Source: Castanea sativa (lineage: Eukaryota > Streptophyta > Magnoliopsida > Fagales > Fagaceae). From it: a stretch of 64,000 nt of DNA. Each line of letters starts with the position of its first letter. The stretch's first letter is position 1. The notes under the pieces were generated by a model. That model searched no databases. It saw nothing but the letters and a program-made list of their open reading frames with translations, and was not told where the DNA came from. Shown piece after piece: positions 30,258 through 41,757 of the stretch. The DNA lies in contig NC_134018.1 in the NCBI RefSeq assembly GCF_040712315.1, forward strand, positions 17,132,835 through 17,196,834. The letters run 5' to 3'. The translations under genes were made by a program, and so were the position numbers.

Positions 30258-32671
30258 ATGGGAAAGTTCAAGTGTCTAGTTGATACCGCCGCTGGGATGG
30301 AAGGCTTTAGAGCCAAGTATAGGATTCCCAGCGACGTAGGTTTAGAATACTGTCCGGTGGAAGCCGTGGCCGGTTCTAGGAAGGCTGGAGAGGTTATCAT
30401 CCCAATGGTAGCCTTTGTAGAAGGTGGGATGACCCTCCCAATGAAGCCTGTAACCAGGGAGTACCTCCGCAACCACCGGTTGTGTCCCGATCAGTGCGCC
30501 CCAAACGTTTTTAGAGTTTTGGGTAGCGTCGACGCTCTGAACGAGCAAATGGGTCTGAACCTCACCTGGCATGATGTCGTCTTTATGTACGAATGTCACA
30601 AACTCACTGGAGTTGGTTATTACATCAAATCCCGCTCCAGCATAGTTAGGTTGATCTCCTGTTTGCCCAAGTCCAACAAAGGCATGAAGGATGACTACCT
30701 CATCGTCTCCTCGGCAAGGTGGCACGACGGCCCCCACTACCCAGTTGAGTGGGGAGTTCCAGGTGCGACGCCTTAGGATTTAACTTCCCATCCCATAACT
30801 CCCTAAATCATCTAGGAATTTGCATTTGCATTTATTCGGACGTCTACCTTTATTTTATTTATATGTTCTGCGAATCTAACCATGTTTGTCTATTTGGATG
30901 TTTTTCTTTGCAGATAAGCAAAACGTACGCCCGCGCCTAAGCCACTGCAACGTTGCAGACTTGAATGAGGTTTGCCGCGCTCCGAGGTGTTTGTTAGCAG
31001 AGACCTACAGCTTAGAGCGGCCCACTTGATTTTGGGATACGATCCCGTCTCCTCGGACTTCCAGGAGATCGAGAACGCCATAATCGCGGGTGACCGAAGG
31101 CGTAGGAAAATCAACGTAGCCAGACGTCACTTCTTGGACGATCACGACATCCCTGACGCCCCTCACACCGTCTTGTACAGCTCGAGGACTCCCTACGACC
31201 TCGCGGAAACCCGTTTGTTATCCTTTCCGATGAGGAAGAAGAAGAAGCCGAGGCCTCTGGGATCGCGGGTCTAGTGATAGCGCGTCCAGACGACAGTTCC
31301 ATTGAAGAAGATATGGACAAGCTAAAGGATCTTATGACCGATAGAGGCGCCCGAGTGGCAAAGAATGGGACACGGGGGTCCCAGGTTCCCCCGGCTTTAC
31401 CACTACCTCCTCCTCCTCCAACTGACCCTAAGCCTCCAGCCGAAGATCCCAAGAAGAAAAGGAAAGCGGAGGTTGAGGGGGCTAGAGGTGAAAAGCAAAA
31501 GAAGACGAAACAGCCCGCGCCGGCCCAGCAGCAGAAGTTGGACAAGGGCAAAGGGCGCGCCCGCTCAGTTGAAAGCGGGGAGATCAGAGACGTGGCCGAG
31601 GTGCGTCGAGCACCAGCTATCTGGTCTCCTGACTTGAGACTGGACGGCGCTCCCATCCCCTGCCACTCTAGTATTAGGGCGGTCCAGCAAGGCCACGCTC
31701 ACCACTTAGCCGAGGTGCTGGAGCGTCCTCTTCTGCTGCCCATGGACATGGAGTCCTTGGAGAAGATGGGCCAGCCGCAGCTGTTCCTTTCGTTAAAAAG
31801 GGGCTTAGCTCTGGTAAGTTCCATCTTACATTTATATTCTATATTTATTTGTAAGCACTTCACTGCTTTTAACCTCCTAACATATTTGCAGTCCATCGAA
31901 GAGGTTTTCGCGGCCGAGAAGTTCGTGGAGGATTCTCGGAAGCGCGCTGGGATGGAGCAAGAGCTAAGACAAGAGACAGAAAGATCCCTAGGCCAGGCCT
32001 TAGCAGAGAACGGGAAGATCACGTCAAAGCTGGCCGACTTGAAAAGAGAAAGAGATGGTGACAAGGCCAGCCTGAAGACGATGGAGGGACAAGTGGAGGG
32101 GCAGCGTAAGCTTCTCCGCCAAAAGGATGACGAGCTTGCCCAAGTCCAACGGGCACGCTCTGACTTAGAAAAGGAGCTTACGCGTGCGAATGACGAAGCT
32201 CGTGCCCATAAGCACACCCTGGAGGCCGCAAAGAAGGCCAGTTATCAGGAGGGGGTGACTAGAACACAAGAAGAGCTGACAGAGGCCTTTGCGGCCTTGT
32301 GCCGAGAGTACTGTCAGCTAGTCTGGGGAGAGGCCATGAATGTGGCAGGGGTTCCTCAAACTTTCGAGCTGAGGAAGCCCGAGAACATTTGGCTCCCCCT
32401 AGACATACAGGAAATTAAAGACCCTCTTGTGGCTGCCTCTCCTGCCCTCCCTCCTGTGGTGCAAGAGCTTGTTCCTGATCCTACAGAACCTGAAGGTTCC
32501 TATAAAGAGAAGGACAAGTGTGATGGAGACGAGAAGCAGCAAGTCCAAGATATGGAGCCCCTCGTTCCTTCAACAGACAAAGGGAAGCAAGTTTTGTCAA
32601 CCTTTGAACTAGAGTTGAAGAGTACTGAGGCTGGCAGCAGCTCTCTCCAAGACCCCCCTTCCTTAGTTTAG
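30258..32671 (+). pseudogene. Antisense gene of Tat-2: three exons, broken in exon 2
   Basis: Exon 1 is 30258-30762, intron 1 30763-30913 (GTGCGA donor, TTTGCAG acceptor), exon 2 30914-31813, intron 2 31814-31891 (GTAAGT donor, TTTGCAG acceptor) and exon 3 31892-32671. Intron 1 is in phase 1. Intron 2 is 78 bases long and lacks stops, so an unspliced reading also stays open. Exon 1 gives about 168 residues of a conserved globular N-terminus. Exon 2 holds an acidic and then proline-rich part with a KKKRK basic cluster. Exon 3 is rich in Glu, Lys and Gln heptads (coiled coil, about 31890-32270), followed by a conserved VWGEA-type segment. Breaks: an extra base near 30970 and a deletion near 31195 in exon 2. 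No known enzyme motif is visible. Confidence 0.78.
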
Positions 32672-33099
32672 GGCCTAATGTAGGAATTTTCTGTACTCCC
32701 CTTCTTTATATACAATTAATGAAGAAGATTTTTATTCAATTTTCGTTCATGTTGTCTTTGTTGTGCTTTATACTTTTTATGCTTGCCATGAGAGCTTTCA
32801 ATAACAAATAGTCAAAGGGAAAACAGGATAAATAAGTACAACTCCACTATGCAAATAACTATGACTTCAGAACTGCCGCACAACTTAATTTAGACATCAA
32901 ATAATGTTAAAGTTTAGACAATTCATATGACAGTTAAACCTTTGTAATCTGACATATTGCCTTCAGTATGACGTAAGGTCCGAAGACCATTCCTCACAAG
33001 AATTGATTTGTCAGTCAAAAATGGAGAACTTAAGATCCAAATTAACGAATGGAGAGATAATAATTTTCCTATAACATGTGATAAGAATAAGAACAGTGA
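32672..33099. other. Tat-2 spacer downstream of the antisense gene
   Basis: AT-rich and noncoding, with 'aataaa'-like words near 32830. The antisense gene and pol converge across this spacer and the array. Confidence 0.6.
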
Positions 33100-34990
33100 C
33101 AAGATTTGCGGTCCGAGGACTGTACTTGGACAAGTTCCTGTTTGATTCTTAACAGTTGTAACTTCAAACGTAAATTTTCCCAAAGTAGGAGGTCCGAGGA
33201 CCCGGCATAGCTAAGGTTCTGTTTAACAAATGAAAAGATATCAATTTCCACAAGGTTTGTGGTCCGAGGACTACACTTAACCAAGTTTCTGTTTGATTCT
33301 TAAGAGTAGTAACTCCAAATGTTAATTTTCCCAAAGTAGGAGGTCCGAGGACCCGGCATAACTAAGGTTCTGTTTAACAAATGAAAAGATATCAATTTCC
33401 ACAAGGTTTGTGGTCCGAGGACTACACTTAACCAAGTTTCTGTTTGATTCTTAAGTGTAGTAACTCCAAATGTTAATTTTCCCAAAGTAGGAGGTCCGAG
33501 GACCCGGCATAACTAAGGTTCTGTTTAACAAATGAAAAGATATCAATTTCCACAAGGTTTGTGGTCCGAGGACTACACTTAACCAAGTTTCTGTTTGATT
33601 CTTAAGAGTAGTAACTCTAAATGTTAATTTTCCCAAAGTAGGAGGTCCGAGGACCCGGCATAACTAAGGTTCTGTTTAACAAATAAAAAGATATCAATTT
33701 CCACAAGGTTTGTGGTCCGAGGACTACACTTAACCAAGTTTCTGTTTGATTCTTAAGAGTAGTAACTCCAAATGTTAATTTTCCCAAAGTAGGAGGTCCG
33801 AGGACCCGACATAACTAAGGTTCTGTTTAACAAATAAAAAGATATCAATTTCCACAAGGTTTGTGGTCCGAGGACTACACTTAACCAAGTTTTTGTTTGA
33901 TTCTTAAGAGTAGTAACTCCAAATGTTAATTTTCCCAAAGTAGGAGGTCCGAGGACCCGGCATAACTAAGGTTCTGTTTAACGAATGAAAAGATATCAAT
34001 TTCCACAAGGTTTATGGTCCGAGGACTACACTTAACCAAGTTTCTGTTTGATTCTTAAGAGTAGTAACTCCAAATGTTAATTTTCCCAAAGTAGGAGGTC
34101 CGAGGACCCGGCATAACTAAGGTTCTGTTTAACAAATGAAAAGATATCAATTTCCACAAGGTTTGTGGTCTGAGGACTACACTTAACCAAGTTTCTGTTT
34201 GATTCTTAACAGTAGTAACTCCAAATGTTAATTTTCCCAAAGTAGGAGGTCCGAGGACCCGGCATAACTAAGGTTCTGTTTAACAAATGAAAAGATATCA
34301 ATTTCCACAAGGTTTGTGGTCCGAGGACTACACTTAACCAAGTTTCTGTTTGATTCTTAAGAGTAGTAACTCCAAATGTTATTTTTCCCAAAGTAGGAGG
34401 TTCGAGGAACCGGCATAACTAAGGTTCTGTTTAACAAATGAAAAGATATCAATTTCCACAAGGTTTGTGGTCCGAGAACTACACTTAACCAAGTTTCTGT
34501 TTGATTCTTAACAGTAGTAACTCCAAATGTTAATTTTCCCAAAGTAGGAGGTCCGAAGACCCGACATAACTAAGGTTCTGTTTAACGAATGAAAAGATAT
34601 CAATTTCCACAAGGTTTGTGGTCCGAGGACTACACTTAACCAAGTTTCTGTTTGATTCTTAAGAGTAGTAACTCCAAATGTTAATTTTCCAAAAAAAAGG
34701 AGGTCCGAGGACCCGGCATAACTAAGGTTCTGTTTAACAAATGAAAAGATATCAATTTCCACAAGGTTTGTGGTCCGAGGACTACACTTAACCAAGTTTC
34801 TGTTTGATTCTTAAGAGTAGTAACTCCAAATGTTAATTTTCCCAAAGTAGGAGGTCCGAGGACCCGGCATAACTAAGGTTCTGTTTAACAAATGAAAAGA
34901 TATCAATTTCCACAAGGTTTGTGGTCCGAGGACTACACTTAACCAAGTTTCTGTTTGATTCTTAAGAACAGTTGCTTCAAATGTTAATGG
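33100..34990 (-). repeat. 151-bp tandem array of Tat-2, about 12.5 units
   Basis: The marker GGTCCGAGG or its variants recurs at 33191, 33342, 33493, 33644, 33795, 33946, 34097, 34248, 34399, 34550, 34702 and 34853, a spacing of 151 bases (152 once). Each unit carries the CCGAGGAC motif twice. Neighbouring units are nearly identical, with isolated changes such as 'ttcgaggaa' at 34400. The series of 61-codon minus-strand frames here is a product of the repeat, not a gene family. Confidence 0.95.
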
Positions 34991-35032
34991 TACTTATAAC
35001 TTCGAAATGTTAACCAACACAAGCACGTTTTA

Positions 35033-38000
35033 TTAATAATAATACCTTCTAAGGTTATTTACATTCCACGGACATGGTACAATTCTTTCATCTAGGTCAG
35101 CTAGCCGATATGACCCTATGCCTGCTACTGAAACAATACGATAGGGGCCTTCCCAGTTGGGTCCTAGCTTACCCCAAGCTGGGTTCTTAGAAGTCCCTAC
35201 AACCTTTCTTAGTACAAGATCACCAGGTGCAAGTGGCCTTAGCTTCACATGGGCATCATATCCCCGTTTTAGCTTCTGTTGATAGTAAGCCATTTGGACC
35301 ATAGCTGTCTCACGTCGTTCCTCGAGTAAATCAAGACCTTTCTCCAGGAGTCCACTGTTATTCTCCGGGCTAAAAGAGCTCATCTTTAGGGTGGGAAAAC
35401 CAGATTCCAGAGGTATCACCGCCTCGGCTCCATAAGTCATAGAGAATGGCGTTTCTCCCGTGGACCTGCGCGGTGTGGTCCGATACGTCCATAGAACATG
35501 AGGGAGCTCTTCTACCCATCTGCCTTTCGCATCGTCCAACCTTTTCTTAAGCCCACTGACTATGACCTTGTTAACGGCCTCGGCTTGCCCATTCCCCTGA
35601 GGATAAGCTGGGGTGGAGTATCTGTTTATGATACCCATGTCACCACAATATTGCCTAAAGGCCTTGCTGTCAAATTGAACGCCATTGTCGGAGATAAGTG
35701 TGTGTGGTATACCGAATCTAGTGACAATATTTTTCCAGACAAACTTCTTGGAATCAATATCTCTGATATTTGCTAAGGGCTCGGCCTCAACCCATTTGGT
35801 GAAATAGTCTGTTCCCACAAGAAGCCATCTTTTATTTCCTGCTGCTCTTGGAAATGGCCCCATTATGTCCAATCCCCACTGCACAAAAGGCCAAGAACTG
35901 GAGAGAGGGTTGAGAACCCTTCCAGGCTGATGAATATTAGGGGCGAACCTCTAACATTGATCACATTTTCTGGCATAGTCCTGAGCCTCCCTCTGCATGT
36001 TGGGCCACCAATAACCCTGAGTCAGGGCCCTATGGGCTAAGGACCTTCCCCCAGTGTGGCTTCCACAAATCCCATCATACAGTTCTTCGAGAAGTGCTTC
36101 CGTTGATTCAGGGTGCACACACAATAAGTACGGTCCTGATAAGGATCGTTTGTACAGTTTCTGATCCTCGGATAGCCAAAAACGTGGCGCCTTCCGACGC
36201 ACCTTCTCTGCTTCAGACTTGTCCTCAGGAAGGATGTCGTTCTTAAGAAAAAATACGACTGGATCCATCCAACTAGGTCCAAGCCTTATTAGGTGGATGC
36301 AAGCCGCCTTGGCGGGGATAAGAGTTGGCTCCAGCAAATCCTCCACAAGGATAATCCTGGGCAAATCCTGAGCCGAGGACATTGCTAACGTAGCCAAGGA
36401 ATCGGCATGAGTGTTCCCACTCCTAGAGATGTGAGCTAAGACAAAGGAGTCAAATTCTGCTTGCTGACGCTTGACTTGGGCCAAATATTCTTGCATTCTT
36501 GGGTCCCTGGCCGACCACTAACTGAGAGTCCGAGAACGCATGGACTTCCTTTCCACCCATCTTATGCAACATGTTCATGCCTACCAGAACTGCTTCGTAT
36601 TCGGCTTCATTATTAGTAGCCGAGAATGACAGCCTTAGAGATTTTTCGAAGATAATTCCCTCTGGGGATATCAGAACAAGTCCCACACCAGACCCTCTCT
36701 GATTAGCTGCCCCATCCACATACATTTTCCAAGTCGAAGGCCCTGCGGCCGTGATCACACCAACTGATTTTCCATCCATGTGTGCTTCTTTTAGAGTCTC
36801 CTCTGGCAATGGTTCAGTAAACTCTGCCACCAAGTCGGTGAGGACCTGGCCCTTCACCGAGGTGCGAGGCTTGTATTTAATGTCAAAAGCTCCTAATATG
36901 GTTCCCCACTTTGCCACCCTACCAGAGTAGTCGGCGCTGCGTAACACTGCCTTGAGAGGCAATTAGGTCAGAACCACCACAGTATGAGACTGAAAATAAT
37001 GAGGGAGCTTCCGCGTGGCATGAACTATGGCTAGAAGCGCTTTCTCCAAGAGCAGGTAGCGCACCTCGGCCTCATTCAAAGACTTACTAACATAGTAGAC
37101 CGGTCTTTGCACCCCATTTTCATTCCTGATAAGGACCAGGCTGACCGTGTGTACGGCCACTGCTAGATAAGCAAACAAGACCTCGTCCGCCTCGGGGCGA
37201 GACAAAATGGGTGGCCGAGAAAGATATTGTTTAAGCTGCTGGAAAGCTAACACGCAGTCCTCGGTCCATTGAAACCCTTTCCACTTATTTAACAATTGGA
37301 AGAAGGGACGGCATCGGTCAGTTGACCGAGAGATAAACCTATTCAATGCGGCAATCATCCCGGTCAATTTCTGGATTTCTTTTGGGTTGCGAGGAGGCTG
37401 CAAGTCCTGAATAGCCTTTACCTGTGCTAGGTTTACCTCTATGCCTCTATGAGTGATCATGTACCCCAAAAACTTTCCAGACCCAACGCCAAAAGAGCAT
37501 TTTGAGGCATTAAGGCGCAGCTTGTACTTTCTTAACACCTGAAAGGTGTCAGCCAGGTCTCTCACGTGTGAAGGTATCGTTTTGCTCTTTACCACCATAT
37601 CGTCTACATACACCTCAATAGTCTTCCCCAATTGCTGTTCGAACATCCTGGTCATCATTCTTTGGTAAGTAGCCCCAGCGTTTTTCAAACCAAATGGCAT
37701 GACCGTATAATGATAATTCCCCGTCAGAGTAATGAAGGCAGTCTTCTCTTGATCCTCCAATGCCAAGGGAATCTAGTGGTAACCCTGGAAGGCGTCCAAA
37801 AAACTCATCCGAGGATGTCCGATAGTGGCATCCACCAGCTGATTAATACGCGGCATTGGGAACGAATCTTTGGGACAGGCCTTGTTCAGATCAGTAAAGT
37901 CCACACATACCCTCCACGTTCCATTCTTCTTTTTAACAACAACTGTATGGGCCAACCACTCGGGGTAGAAAACTTCTTTGATAGCCCCAGCCCTCTTAAG

Positions 38001-38324
38001 TTTAAGCACCTTTTCCTTCACAGCCTCGGAATGTTCTCTGGAAGAACGCCGAGGTGGCTGCCTTCTCGGAACAATAGCTGGGTTGACATTTAAATAATGA
38101 CAAATGAAGCTCGGATCGACGCCTGGAGCTTCGTAACGATCCCACGCAAAAACATCAATATTGTCCTTCAGAAATTCTAACAATTCGATCTTCTCTTGGT
38201 GTGGCAAAAGTATGCCGACTTGAAAGAACCTCTCTGGGTTATCGGCTACTGGAAACTTCTCTAACCCCTCACAATGTGTCTCCTCTCCTGTCACCATCCC
38301 AGATGAACCAGGAGCTGTTAACTG
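35033..38324 (-). pseudogene. Tat-2 pol: RT, RNase H, second RNase H, integrase (broken)
   Basis: Same domain order as Tat-1: RT with YVDD (near 37608), RNase H, the second RNase H (YVDGA near 36720), the integrase zinc finger, D,D,E core and GPY-type end. The integrase part (35033-35884) reads without a break, unlike Tat-1. Breaks: CAG to TAG at 37773-37775, CAA to TAA at 36963-36965, a 23-base deletion between GGCC repeats near 36510 and CAG to TAG at 35951-35953. It starts in frame behind the gag-pro stop. Confidence 0.92.
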
Positions 38325-38327
38325 CTA
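38319..38327 (-). promoter_or_regulatory. Leaky stop context UAG CAG UUA of Tat-2
   Basis: Identical to the site in Tat-1: TAG followed by CAGTTA, with pol in the same frame. Confidence 0.65.
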
Positions 38328-40224
38328 TAAGTCTTTGGTGATTAAAGCCGAAGACTCGGCTTCTGTCTGATGCAGTACTGCAGCCGATATGCATTGTCTG
38401 GCCACCGATTGGCTGCCGAGAACTTCCTCAACATATTCCCCCGAGGGGAATTTAACTTTAACATGCAAAGTAAAGGAGACAGCTCCCAGAGCGTGCAGCC
38501 AAGGCCTGGCGAGGATGGCCGTGTATGGAGAGTACGCATCAACCACGATGAAATCCACTTCAACCGTTTCTGAGCCGGATTGAACGGGCAAACGAATCTG
38601 TCCCTTCGGCACAACGGCCCTCCCTTCGAAGCTTATAAGTGGCGAGTCATAAGGAGTAAGATCTTCCAGCATCGTCATAGGGTTGGATAGTCCCTACTTT
38701 ATCCTCCTCAGAAAATCCCAAGACGGGCAAATTGAGCTTCAACCTCTTCGGCCTGCAGCCTGCCTCCTCGGCCTGAGAATGGGAAACTGTCATCACCCTA
38801 GTGGGAGCCGAACCGGTCCTGCCAGGTGCAGCAAAAATAACATTAATTGTTCCTAAAGCCGGCCGAGATGAATTATTCCTCTAATTGTTTGAACCAGATT
38901 GACTGCCCTGCCCGCTAGGTTGGCACAGGTGTTGCTTCAGTTTTCCCTTACTGACAAGCTGCTCCAAGTGGCTCTAAAGGGTCCGACAATTCTCGGTAGT
39001 GTGGCCCACATCCTGATGGTATTGGCAAAAAAGGTTCTGATTCCTCTTCGCAGGGTCTCCTGCCATTTTACCAGGCCATTTGAAGAAGGGTTCCTTACGA
39101 ACTTTCTCCAGCAGCTGATGTACTGGTTCTCGGAACACAGTGTTCACGGCCTGAGGTGCTGCCGAGGCGGACTGCCCAGCGTAATCTCTCCTCGGCCTGT
39201 TATTGTGGTACCTGTCCGACCTGAAATCCCTTCTCTCCTGCGGGATAACCTTCTCCTTACCCTTTCCTTGCTGTTGGTCTTCCTCCACTCTCTTATACTC
39301 GTCAATACGGTCCATGAGGCGACGTACACTGCGGACGGGCTTTTTAGTCAAAGACTTTCTCAGGTCGTGATCAGTAGGAAGGCCTACCTTAAAGGTATTA
39401 AGCGCCACCTCATCAAAGTCGCCATCTATTTCATTAAACATCTCCCAATAACGGTCGGAGTATGCTTTCAACGTCTCCCCCTCCCTCATGGTCATGGATA
39501 ACAGCGAGTCCAATGGCCGAGGTACTCTGCTACACGTAATGAACCGCGAAGCGAATGCTCTAGTAAGCTCCCCAAACGAACCTATAGACCCCGATTTAAG
39601 GCCGTTGAACCACCTCATAGCAACAGGTCCCAGGCTAGAGGGGAAAACTTTACACATCAGGGTCTCGTTGTGAGAGTGCACCGCCATCCTCTGGTTAAAG
39701 TGACTCACGTGCTCCATCGGATCAGTCCGGCCATTGTAAATGGTAAAAGTGGGATGGGTAAACCTCCTGGGAAGCCTTCCTTTCTCAATCCTCCGTGTAA
39801 ATGGAGATTTAGAGAGTTGGTGCAATGCCCTACTCATAGCATCGTTGCCTAAGCCCCTAGAATGAAGCTTCTTACGTCTGCGAGTTGGCTGGTCGTCCTT
39901 CTCACCGGAGGACGTTGCACTGATGGGGGAGCGCAACCTCGAGCTGTAGCCACCTCCCCTATCCTCCTCTGAGGAAGGATTAGATGAGGACGGTGAAAAC
40001 CTACGTTTAGCACGGCGTAACTTTCTCTTCAAACGATTGATTTCCTTCTGCATGGATTTAGAACCCTCATCGTGGGTGGTGCTACCCCCACCATGAGTAT
40101 GGCTAGTGCCGGGGTATTCTGTATGGACACTTCCCTCACGATCCCTTTGACGCTCAAGGCGCTCGAAACGATCCTCCGATTATGATCCCTGTGACTCTGC
40201 ATGGTGAGAACCTAGGCCTGCCAT
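38325..40224 (-). pseudogene. Tat-2 gag-protease (broken)
   Basis: It begins at the ATG at 40224, the same start as in Tat-1. The Gag domain and zinc knuckle are recognisable. Breaks: CAA to TAA at 40180-40182, TGG to TAG at 38974-38976, CAG to TAG at 38881-38883 and a 113-base deletion at 38668-38670 (GCT microhomology). The deletion removes the protease active site and shifts the frame. The copy can make neither complete Gag nor protease. Confidence 0.9.
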
Positions 40225-40251
40225 GGTATCCCAACCTTTTCTAGACCAGAT

Positions 40252-40269
40252 TTCCCACAGACGGCGCCA
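40252..40269 (-). promoter_or_regulatory. Primer-binding site of Tat-2
   Basis: On the minus strand TGGCGCCGTCTGTGGGAA starts two bases after the 5' LTR, as in Tat-1. Confidence 0.75.
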
Positions 40270-40271
40270 AT

Positions 40272-41004
40272 TGTAAGTGCACAATTGCACCTGGACCCAA
40301 AGAAGATTATGGGCTTAGGCCCAATGAGCCTTAAATAATAAAATTTGTAGAGTGTGGGTTTGAAACCTAGGTTAGAAGTGCTGGGAGCTTGATAACAAGC
40401 TTTTATAAACGAATACAGGTAAATAACGAACGAGAATTGCAAATGGATCTCCTCGGACGTGAGCCGAGGACTACTTCTTTATTATTTTTCTTTCTTTCTT
40501 TCTTATAGGTTACAATCCTTTATTTCTTTTCTTTTTCTTTTGAGAGAGAGAGTCAGCGAGAGAGAAAAAGATCCAGATCCCCTTTCCTTTTGCATTCCTC
40601 CCCCCTTAAATACCCCTTTTTTAGATGCCCTTTGGGACCCTAACTAGAAGTTTCTGCCCTACTGTTTAGGGGTCACTTCCCCATTAATGCGGCCAGGGAG
40701 GTAGGTGCAGAGTCTTTAATGCGGAGTTGGCAGCCTTTACTCTAGATATTTTCCTTAACACTAGGATATCGAGAAGGTTCAGGGTTTCCCCCTTTAACCA
40801 TTAGTCTTTCTAGAGTTGTGCTTTGACCTTCATAATGAAGATTTGAGTTCTCTTGGGCCTGTCCGAGGAGAAGCTTGCCCTCGGCTGTATCCTCAGACCC
40901 TCGGCGTATTGGCCAATTCGTAGAGTTCAATTCTGAAGCAGGTCGGCCCTTCATGCTACAGTCCAAAGGCCCATATGCCCATTTAGGTCCTTTTACTCCC
41001 CACA
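40272..41004 (-). repeat. Tat-2 5' LTR
   Basis: 733 bases, the partner of 29019-29747. It contains a CT-rich block with GAGAGA runs near 40540-40565 that Tat-1 LTRs lack. Confidence 0.93.
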
Positions 41005-41009
41005 GCTAC

Positions 41010-41748
41010 TACCTTACTCAACAAAATAAAAATTACTACATATTTTGAAAATCTAACTGCTGAATTTCATGTTCTTTACTCTCTTAATACACATGTTAAA
41101 ATTTGTGTCAATCGGACATTATTTACTATATAATCTATAATCTTATATTTTATGCATAATTTTAAACTACATAAACTTATAATTTAAACAATTTATTAAT
41201 GACATGACTATTGATCTTTAATTTTTTAAAAATTTTGCAAGCATGGAGGTTATAAGAAAAAGATGTAATCCAATGGTGGATTTGTCAAAATTCACCTCCA
41301 ATAAAAACACATTGAATAAGGTTGTAACCCTAAACTACAATCAATTTTGTAGTTACACTTTATCTTTATCCCTCTATGTTTTTTCTATCTCTCTATTTTT
41401 GTCTCTCTCTTCCCTGAAGCAATCCAAACTCACCACTTTCTTCTCAACCCTCAATCCAGCAAACCCACACCCATATCCACCATTAGCCACCGCCAACCAC
41501 CACTACCTAAAAAAAGAAAAACACACTCAACCACCAGCCATTCAACCATCACCACAACCACAACAATTGTCATAAATCTGATCAAAAAACTCACATCATA
41601 AATTCGATCAAAACCCAAAAAAAAACAACTACCATAAACATAAACAACCTAGCAAACTCACAATATAAATTCGATAAGAACTCACACCCATTGCCACCAA
41701 CCCCCATCAACCTACAACCAGCTACTACCAGCCACCACCACCGGAGAA
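41010..41748. other. Low-complexity, CA-rich intergenic sequence
   Basis: No gene is supported. From about 41410 it is rich in CCA and CAA triplets, which gives Pro/Thr/Gln-rich frames of no meaning. It continues on the other side of the next element (43367-43680). Confidence 0.5.
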
Positions 41749-41757
41749 AAAAAAAGA

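Larger units (their letters stand above)
29019..41004 (-). mobile_element. Tat-lineage retrotransposon Tat-2 with long tandem array and antisense gene
   Basis: A 12.0-kb element in minus orientation with LTRs at 40272-41004 (5') and 29019-29747 (3') and a perfect GCTAC target duplication (29014-29018 and 41005-41009). Gene order is as in Tat-1. The LTRs differ from each other at about 17 positions plus a 4-base CT-repeat indel (around 2%). They differ from Tat-1 LTRs strongly in the U3/R part, so the two belong to different subfamilies although gag and pol are close. The larger size comes mainly from a twelve-unit tandem array. Premature stops and deletions make it non-autonomous. Confidence 0.94.

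Noticed and set aside
31274..32671. One uninterrupted 465-residue antisense protein
   Set aside because: The frame reads through a 78-base intron with GTAAGT and TTTGCAG borders; Tat-3 has an intron of different length at the same place.
33300..34795. A series of similar 61-codon minus-strand frames
   Set aside because: They recur every 151 bases because of the tandem array and have no independent coding signal.
33100..34990. Possible CRISPR-like array
   Set aside because: The whole 151-bp unit repeats with no variable spacers, and it lies in a plant retrotransposon.
37632..38093. 153-codon plus-strand frame opposite RT
   Set aside because: Lies wholly within the RT domain on the other strand; a codon-bias shadow.
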